From: an uncultured Dehalococcoidia bacterium
GTDB lineage: Bacteria > Chloroflexota > Dehalococcoidia > Tepidiformales > Tepidiformaceae
Assembly: GCA_937954195.1 (NCBI GenBank)
Contig: CALFYR010000108.1
Span: 1 to 11,923, forward strand
Direction: 5' to 3'
DNA length: 11,923 bases
A program made the position numbers and the translations under genes. The notes under the pieces are model-generated. The model had not been told where the DNA came from. It saw only the letters and a list, made by a program, of their open reading frames with translations, and made no database searches. Below are positions 6,078 through 11,923 of this stretch, piece by piece. How positions within the stretch are numbered: position 1 is the stretch's first letter; each line of letters starts with the position of its first letter.

Positions 6078-7016
6078 ATGGCGACGGTTGAGACGGTGCT
6101 TGGCCCGGTTGATGCGAACGATCTCGGATGGACGCTGAGCCATGAACACGTGCTCGTGGCCATGGGCGAGGACAATCACCACTACCCCTGGATGTTCAAC
6201 TGGGATGCGACGCGCCAGAACGCCATCGATGAACTGACCGAGGCGCGGGAAGGCGGCATCGGCGCCATGATCGACCTCACCACCCCCGACCTCGGCCGCG
6301 ACGTGGAGTTCGTCCGCGATGTGGCGAAGGCGTCGAAGATGCATGTCGTCATGGCGACGGGCATCTGGCGTGACGTTCCGCGTTCGTTCTGGACGCGCGA
6401 TATCGACGACATCGCGGACATCTTCGTGCGCGAAATCGAAGTCGGCATCGGCGATTCCGGCGTGAAGGCCGGCTGCATCAAGGTCGCGAACGATATGGGC
6501 GGTGTAACGCCCGAGGGCGAGCGCATCCTGCGCGGGGCGGCGCGGGCGTGCAAACGCACCGGCTGCCCTATCAGCACGCACCAGTGGGCGCCGGAGAAAG
6601 TAGGCCAGCGGCAGTTGGAGATCTTCATCGAAGAAGGTGCGCCGATGGACCGCATCGCCATCGGGCACAGCGCGGACACCACGGACGTGGACTACCTCGA
6701 AGGTCTGCTGAAGGCCGGTGTCTTCCTTTCGATGGACCGCTATCCCGGCGCTGCCGGCCGCCCCAACTGGGAGCAGCGCAACACCACCGTGAAGGCGCTC
6801 ATCGACCGCGGATGGGCCGATAGGCTCATGCTGGGGCACGACTACGCGCCGGGGGCGATCCTTCACGGCACGCCCAGGCCGGAGGTGAAAGGGACAACCC
6901 GCTACCTGTTCGTCTCGACCGTGGCGATCCCGGCGCTGAAGGCCCAGGGCGTGACCGACGAGATTGTAGACACGATGATGCGCGAAGTCCCGCGCCGGTT
7001 CCTTGCGGGGGCCTGA
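6078..7016 (+). CDS. Phosphotriesterase-family metal-dependent hydrolase
   Basis: This encodes 312 residues, the normal length for the phosphotriesterase (PTE) branch of the amidohydrolase superfamily. The binuclear metal centre is fully visible: HEH motif His22/His24 after strand 1 (TLSHEHV), bridging Lys135 in CIKVAND (carboxylated in characterised members), His168 (STHQ), His197 (IGHS) and Asp255 (GHDYAP). The TIM barrel runs from about residue 8 to the end, closing with the usual 'VP.RFLAG' helix. There is no signal peptide, so it should be cytoplasmic. Family members hydrolyse lactones (including quorum-sensing lactones), esters or phosphotriesters. The acidic and aromatic loop at 29-42 and the 'SMDRYPG' loop (218-224) resemble PTE-related proteins of unsettled substrate, so lactonase or esterase activity is likelier than true organophosphate hydrolysis. 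It ends two bases before the convergent winged-helix gene. Whether it shares a transcript with the CAP gene is not shown. Confidence 0.92.
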   Translation: MATVETVLGPVDANDLGWTLSHEHVLVAMGEDNHHYPWMFNWDATRQNAIDELTEAREGGIGAMIDLTTPDLGRDVEFVRDVAKASKMHVVMATGIWRDVPRSFWTRDIDDIADIFVREIEVGIGDSGVKAGCIKVANDMGGVTPEGERILRGAARACKRTGCPISTHQWAPEKVGQRQLEIFIEEGAPMDRIAIGHSADTTDVDYLEGLLKAGVFLSMDRYPGAAGRPNWEQRNTTVKALIDRGWADRLMLGHDYAPGAILHGTPRPEVKGTTRYLFVSTVAIPALKAQGVTDEIVDTMMREVPRRFLAGA

Positions 7017-7018
7017 AG

Positions 7019-7309
7019 CTAAAGCGCGGAGGTAATCATCGGCAGGACGGCGCCGATGAGGGCGCTGACCTGCAAGCCCGAGGTGACCGGGCCCGAAAGC
7101 GGTGCTTCCGCGTTGACGTTGTAGTGGTTCCGGCGACCATGGCGCTCGCGCGCGATGTAGCCCGCCTTCTCCAGGTCCGCGACGATTCGCTTCACGGCGC
7201 GCTCACTGATGCCGACTTCGACGGCCAGTTCCCGGAGCCGGATATCCGGCTCGCGCGTCACGCACAACAATACGTTCGCGTGATTGGTAAGCAGAGACCA
7301 TTCAGCCAT
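7019..7309 (-). CDS. Small winged-helix transcriptional regulator (MarR/ArsR-like)
   Basis: This encodes 96 residues from ATG at 7309. The start MAEWSLLTNHANVLLCV is the usual N-terminus of a compact winged-helix family common in Actinobacteria and Chloroflexota. Residues about 10-70 form the winged helix: LRELAVEVGISERAVKRIV (recognition helix), then DLEKAGYIARER and the wing HGRRNHYNVN. The last 25 residues are hydrophobic and may help dimerise. An in-frame TTG at 7318 would add three residues and has no better signal. The protein should bind DNA as a dimer; no ligand site (cysteine cluster or similar) is visible. It is convergent with the hydrolase gene (two bases between stops), so that gene's promoter is not nearby. 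An imperfect inverted repeat 23-53 bases upstream could be its own operator. Fold sure; targets unknown. Confidence 0.87.
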   Translation of the reverse strand: MAEWSLLTNHANVLLCVTREPDIRLRELAVEVGISERAVKRIVADLEKAGYIARERHGRRNHYNVNAEAPLSGPVTSGLQVSALIGAVLPMITSAL

Positions 7310-7331
7310 GGCGAACAAGGTACCCAGCGTT

Positions 7332-7362
7332 CACCCTTGAAACTAGCGTCATTTAAGTGGTG
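7332..7362. promoter_or_regulatory. Imperfect inverted repeat upstream of the winged-helix gene, possible operator
   Basis: Arms CACCCTTGAAA (7332-7342) and TTTAAGTGGTG (7352-7362) are reverse complements at 8 of 11 positions, separated by nine bases. The site lies just upstream of the winged-helix gene, in a locally AT-richer stretch where autoregulation would be expected. It is also immediately after the acylphosphatase-like gene on the minus strand. No consensus promoter was recognised around it. Confidence 0.3.
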
Positions 7363-7388
7363 AATTGGATGGCCTTTATCGTCAGGGC

Positions 7389-7664
7389 TCAGCGTTCGAC
7401 GTGAAAGAACCCAAGACGGGCGTCGACCGCCAGCACGCTGACCTCGATGCCGTCGATCTCTGCCTCGGCCGGTCCACGCTTGCAGGCGATCACAAACTGC
7501 TTCACCAGTTGACGATCGCCCTGCACCTCCGCCTCCACCGTCCCGTCCTCCAGCAGCCGGCAGCTTCCGACAAGGCTCAGGGACTGGGCAACGTTGCGCA
7601 GCCACAGCCGGAATCCCACGCCCTGGACCTTGCCGCGGATGACGATGCGCCGCCGCTCCGGCAT
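7389..7664 (-). CDS. Acylphosphatase-like protein lacking the catalytic asparagine
   Basis: This encodes 91 residues from the ATG at 7664 (MPERRRIVIRGKVQGVGFR), the standard acylphosphatase length. Earlier in-frame starts exist at 7688 (ATG) and 7733 (GTG); the latter overlaps the upstream gene by 25 bases. None has a strong ribosome binding site, so the start is uncertain. The fold signature is clear: GKVQGVGFRLWLRNVAQ with catalytic Arg19, then LEDGTVEAEVQG. Acylphosphatases hydrolyse the carboxyl-phosphate bond of acyl phosphates in the cytoplasm, using this Arg and an Asn in the motif G-W-V-R-N. Here that segment reads G33-S-C-R-L37, so the Asn is Leu. The protein may be inactive or serve another purpose, such as ligand binding. 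It probably shares a transcript with the 146-residue gene upstream, whose stop is 44 bases before this ATG. Family call firm; activity doubtful. Confidence 0.83.
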   Translation of the reverse strand: MPERRRIVIRGKVQGVGFRLWLRNVAQSLSLVGSCRLLEDGTVEAEVQGDRQLVKQFVIACKRGPAEAEIDGIEVSVLAVDARLGFFHVER

Positions 7665-7708
7665 GTAGATGGCGGACTTCGGGTTCATCCCGGTGATCAT
7701 CGGCAGGT

Positions 7709-8149
7709 TTAGGCCGCCCGTTGAGACTCCCACAGGGCCGGCCAGTGCTCGGCGCCCCTCACCGCATCGACCATCGCGCGGCGTTCGAGCTCAAGGGCTT
7801 CGGCGACCGTGCGGTCCAGCTCTTCCGCGGCTTGCGTGGTCAGGCGGGCACGCAGCGGGGCGAGGGCATCGCTTTCGACCAGGTACCGCACCGTGTGCGG
7901 CCACACGAAGAAGGCGAAGCCGTTCGGCGTGCCGAACGAGCCGCGGTGCTTGCCGAGCCAGAGGTACCGCTCCTGCACCGACGCGACGGGTTCGACCAGG
8001 CCGACCCACTGGCCGTCAGTGGCGTTGAATCGCGTATCGGCGAGCAGACGCTGGGGGAAGAGCGTAAAGCCAATCGTGACCAGGTCGGCTTCGCTAAGCA
8101 GTTTGTTGACCGCGTTCATATCGAGGGTCATGCCGTTTTCGGTGCGCAT
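7709..8149 (-). CDS. Hypothetical protein, 146 residues, family not recognised
   Basis: I do not recognise this family. The start at 8149 is well supported by AAAGGAG ending six bases before the ATG. Residues 1-20 are a polar helix. Residues about 22-92 look alpha/beta and aromatic-rich (VTIGFTLFPQRLL, GQWVGLVEPV, ERYLWLGKHRGSFG, GFAFFVWPHTVRYLV). Residues about 95-132 are a long Ala/Leu/Glu/Arg helix with heptad-like spacing that could mediate oligomerisation, followed by a Trp-containing tail (HWPALWESQ). There is no signal peptide or long membrane segment, so it should be cytoplasmic. It follows groEL by about 120 bases, a gap filled by two hairpins, and precedes the acylphosphatase-like gene closely. 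Intact reading frame, good ribosome binding site and codon choice like its neighbours indicate a real gene. Confidence 0.72.
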   Translation of the reverse strand: MRTENGMTLDMNAVNKLLSEADLVTIGFTLFPQRLLADTRFNATDGQWVGLVEPVASVQERYLWLGKHRGSFGTPNGFAFFVWPHTVRYLVESDALAPLRARLTTQAAEELDRTVAEALELERRAMVDAVRGAEHWPALWESQRAA

Positions 8150-8185
8150 GGAGGGCTCCTTTCATTGGGATCCGTTGGTGAATCA

Positions 8186-8219
8186 GCGAGGGGGCGGGCT
8201 GTGCGCCACGCCCCCTCGC
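8186..8219 (-). terminator. Strong hairpin between groEL and the 146-residue gene
   Basis: GCGAGGGGGCG (8186-8196) and CGCCCCCTCGC (8209-8219) form a perfect 11-base-pair stem with a 12-base loop. No T-run follows on either strand, so it is not a textbook intrinsic terminator. It may stall transcription, protect the groEL mRNA 3' end, or act with a termination factor. Confidence 0.5.
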
Positions 8220-8237
8220 GAAGGTTTGTACCCGGGT

Positions 8238-8259
8238 CATCGGCCGGTTGGGGCCGATG
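8238..8259 (-). terminator. Hairpin just downstream of groEL
   Basis: CATCGGCC (8238-8245) and GGCCGATG (8252-8259) form a perfect 8-base-pair stem with a six-base loop, starting 11 bases after the groEL stop. It is the first of two tandem hairpins and also has no T-run. It is probably part of the groEL transcript end. Confidence 0.45.
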
Positions 8260-8269
8260 CTGAGCCGAC

Positions 8270-9947
<1,678 letters not shown>

Positions 9948-9960
9948 CGGGCATGTTGAA

Positions 9961-9979
9961 GCATCGCGCGCCGCGATGC
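9961..9979 (-). terminator. Hairpin between the ABC transporter gene and the groEL promoter
   Basis: GCATCGCG (9961-9968) and CGCGATGC (9972-9979) form a perfect 8-base-pair stem with a three-base loop, 33 bases after the ABC transporter stop. On the minus strand only a TT follows, not a T-run. It may separate the transporter transcript from groEL. Confidence 0.4.
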
Positions 9980-10012
9980 AAGGGGGCTCCGGGTGGTGCG
10001 TATGGGGTGGCG

Positions 10013-11923
10013 CTACTGGCCCGCGGCCGGCTGCGGCGTGAGGCCGCCACCGCCATCCTGGACTTCGCCGCGGCGGCGCGAAGCGAACGCCTCGTCCTCG
10101 CTCATCATGGCCGCTGCCTTCGCCGATTGCTCCTGCTCGTACGTCATCTTGTACAGGTTGGCGTAGATGCCGCCCTTCGCGAGGAGCTCCTCGTGCGTGC
10201 CGATCTCGGCGATCTCGCCCTTATCCAGAACGACGATCCTCGTCGCTTCGCGGATGGTCGAGAGCCGGTGGGCGATGACGAACGAGGTGCGGTCCTTCAG
10301 CAGCTGGCGAAGCGCCCGCTGGATGATGACTTCCGTCTGGGTGTCGACGTAGGCCGTCGCCTCATCCAGCACGAGGATGCGCGGCGAAGCGAGGATCGCC
10401 CGGGCGAAGCTGATGAGCTGGCGCTGGCCAACCGAGAGGTTCTGGCCACGCTGCTGCAGCACCGTGTCGTACCCGTTTTCGAGCTTTTCGATGAATTCGT
10501 CGGCGCCGACGGCTTCGGCCGCCCGCTTGATGTCATCGAGCGTCGATTCCGGCCGGCCGTACGCGATGTTTTCCCGCACCGTGCCGCTGAAGAGGTACGG
10601 GTTCTGGAGCACAACGCCCATGTGCCGCGTGAGCGAGCGGCGCTTCACATCGCGGATGTCGTGGCCATCGATCTTGATCGCGCCGCCGGTGACTTCGTAG
10701 CCACGGCTGATGAGCGACGTGATCGTTGTCTTGCCCGCGCCGGTGGAGCCGACAAGCGCGATCGTCTCTCCGGGTTCGACGTTGAGCGTGATGCCGCGAA
10801 GAATCGGCACGCCTTCGATGTAGTGGAACTTCACATCCTCGAAGTCCACGCGGCCTTCGACCGATTCGAGGTCGATGGCGTCTTCCTTGTCGGTGATGCG
10901 AGCGGGCGTATCGAGCACTTCGAAGATGCGCTCGCCGCCGGCCATCGCGCGCTGGAGCATCGTGTACTGCAGCACCAGGTCACGGATGGGGTCGAAGAAG
11001 CGGCCGACGTACAGCGTGAAGGCGGTGAGCACCGCGACGAGCTGGGCGACGTTCACATCGGAGGCGTCGAGTGCCCGCAGGCCACCTACGATGACCACCG
11101 ACGCGGTGGCGATAGCCACCGCGAGTTCGATCACGGGCATGATCGCGGCGGTGAGCATGCCGGCCCACACGTTCGCGCGCAGGTTGTCCTGGTTCAGGGC
11201 GTCGAAGCGCTTGGCGTTCTCGCCCTCGCGGGACATCGACTGCACCGCGCGTACGCCGGAGACGTTTTCGGCGAGCGTGCCATACAGCGCGCTGATCTTG
11301 ACGCGCACGTTCACGAACGCCTGGCGCGCGTGTTTCGCCCAGAACACCATGACCAGCACGAGCGGCGGCACGATGGCGAGCGTCACGCCCGCGAGCGTCG
11401 GGTCGAGCGTGAAGAGGATCGTGATGACGACGGCCAGGCCGATGATGTCGGCCAGGAAGGTGAGCGAGCCGCTCGTCAGCAATTCCTGCATGACGGTCAC
11501 GTCGCTCGTGAGGCGGGAGATCATGCGGCCCACTTCCATCTCGTCGTAGAACGAGAGCGAGAGGCCCTGCATGTGGTCGTACATCTGCGTGCGCAGAGTC
11601 AGCAGCAGGCGGTTGCCCAGCCAGGCGGTTACGAGTTGCTGCACGTAGGCGGAGAGCCACTGGACGCCGGCAAGACCAAGCATGCCGCCCAGCAGCCACC
11701 AGACACGCGTGGTGTCGTGTTCGATGCCCGCCTTCACCGTGAGCGCGATGAGCGCCGGCTGCATGTAGCTCGAAACGGCGGTCAGCACCATGCAAATGAA
11801 CGCGAGCGAGACCTGTGGCTTGTACTCCTTCAGATAAGGCAGCAGGCGGCGGACCACCTGTGCGTCGTACACCTTGCCAAGGACGTCATCGTCCCAGCCA
11901 TCGGCGCCTCGGCCGCCGCCCGT
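10013..11923 (-). CDS. ABC exporter half-transporter, permease fused to ATPase (5' end probably outside the window)
   Basis: A GTG at 11872 would give 619 residues, but the frame stays open for 17 more codons to the edge. That stretch reads GWDDDVLGKVYDAQ, the typical leader of Chloroflexota MsbA/MdlB-like exporters, so the true start is probably outside. Numbered from the GTG: an ABC type-1 transmembrane domain with six helices (about 22-44, 57-80, 135-156, 158-180, 243-265, 275-295), then the ATPase from about 340. Walker A GSTGAGKT is at 375-382, Q-loop Gln423, signature LSVGQ 479-483, Walker B ILVLDE 499-504 with catalytic Glu504, and switch His535. All ATPase residues are intact. Such proteins dimerise in the inner membrane and export lipids, peptides or drugs using ATP; the substrate cannot be told. 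Related genes often occur in pairs forming a heterodimer, so a partner may lie to the right. The tail from about 580 is polar and disordered. Confidence 0.95.
   Translation of the reverse strand, partial: TGGGRGADGWDDDVLGKVYDAQVVRRLLPYLKEYKPQVSLAFICMVLTAVSSYMQPALIALTVKAGIEHDTTRVWWLLGGMLGLAGVQWLSAYVQQLVTAWLGNRLLLTLRTQMYDHMQGLSLSFYDEMEVGRMISRLTSDVTVMQELLTSGSLTFLADIIGLAVVITILFTLDPTLAGVTLAIVPPLVLVMVFWAKHARQAFVNVRVKISALYGTLAENVSGVRAVQSMSREGENAKRFDALNQDNLRANVWAGMLTAAIMPVIELAVAIATASVVIVGGLRALDASDVNVAQLVAVLTAFTLYVGRFFDPIRDLVLQYTMLQRAMAGGERIFEVLDTPARITDKEDAIDLESVEGRVDFEDVKFHYIEGVPILRGITLNVEPGETIALVGSTGAGKTTITSLISRGYEVTGGAIKIDGHDIRDVKRRSLTRHMGVVLQNPYLFSGTVRENIAYGRPESTLDDIKRAAEAVGADEFIEKLENGYDTVLQQRGQNLSVGQRQLISFARAILASPRILVLDEATAYVDTQTEVIIQRALRQLLKDRTSFVIAHRLSTIREATRIVVLDKGEIAEIGTHEELLAKGGIYANLYKMTYEQEQSAKAAAMMSEDEAFASRRRGEVQDGGGGLTPQPAAGQ

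Overview
The window is a GC-rich, densely coded bacterial chromosome segment with 11 genes that I accept: nine complete, one cut at each end. No rRNA, tRNA, CRISPR array, insertion sequence or phage gene is visible, and no gap without a gene exceeds about 205 bases. Several traits point to Chloroflexota, probably a Dehalococcoidia-like lineage: a LuxR-type HTH fused to a VOC domain, a secreted CAP protein with a proline-rich linker and a small aromatic C-terminal domain, an ABC exporter with an N-terminal 'VLGKVYDAQ' type leader, and a single groEL under CIRCE control. This placement rests on family resemblance only.

Layout, left to right. (1) 1-1809, plus strand: the C-terminal end of an acyl-CoA dehydrogenase-family protein, then a Uma2-family nuclease-like protein whose stop overlaps the start of a HAD-superfamily protein (ATGA). 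(2) 1806-4923, minus strand: an HTH-VOC fusion regulator followed 40 bases later by a PA14-containing GH3 beta-glucosidase. The GH3 gene ends in a 4-base tail-to-tail overlap with the HAD gene. (3) 4924-5126: a divergent control region. (4) 5127-7016, plus strand: a secreted CAP-domain protein with a TTG start, then a phosphotriesterase-family metal hydrolase. (5) 7019-9947, minus strand: a small winged-helix regulator, an acylphosphatase-like protein, a 146-residue protein of unknown function, and groEL with a perfect CIRCE operator over its promoter. (6) 10013-11923, minus strand: an ABC exporter half-transporter whose frame stays open to the window edge.

How the genes work together: the clearest regulatory unit is groEL, where the CIRCE inverted repeat overlaps a plausible promoter and should bind HrcA. 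The HTH-VOC/GH3 pair could be a ligand-responsive glycoside-utilisation unit, but the only evidence is adjacency and strand. The rest looks like housekeeping and general metabolism. I see no convincing new multi-gene system. The points most worth a second look are the catalytic-residue losses in the HAD and acylphosphatase-like proteins, the HTH-VOC fusion with a possible leaderless start, the domain at the C-terminus of the CAP protein, the GGM-less orphan GroEL, and the unrecognised 146-residue protein.
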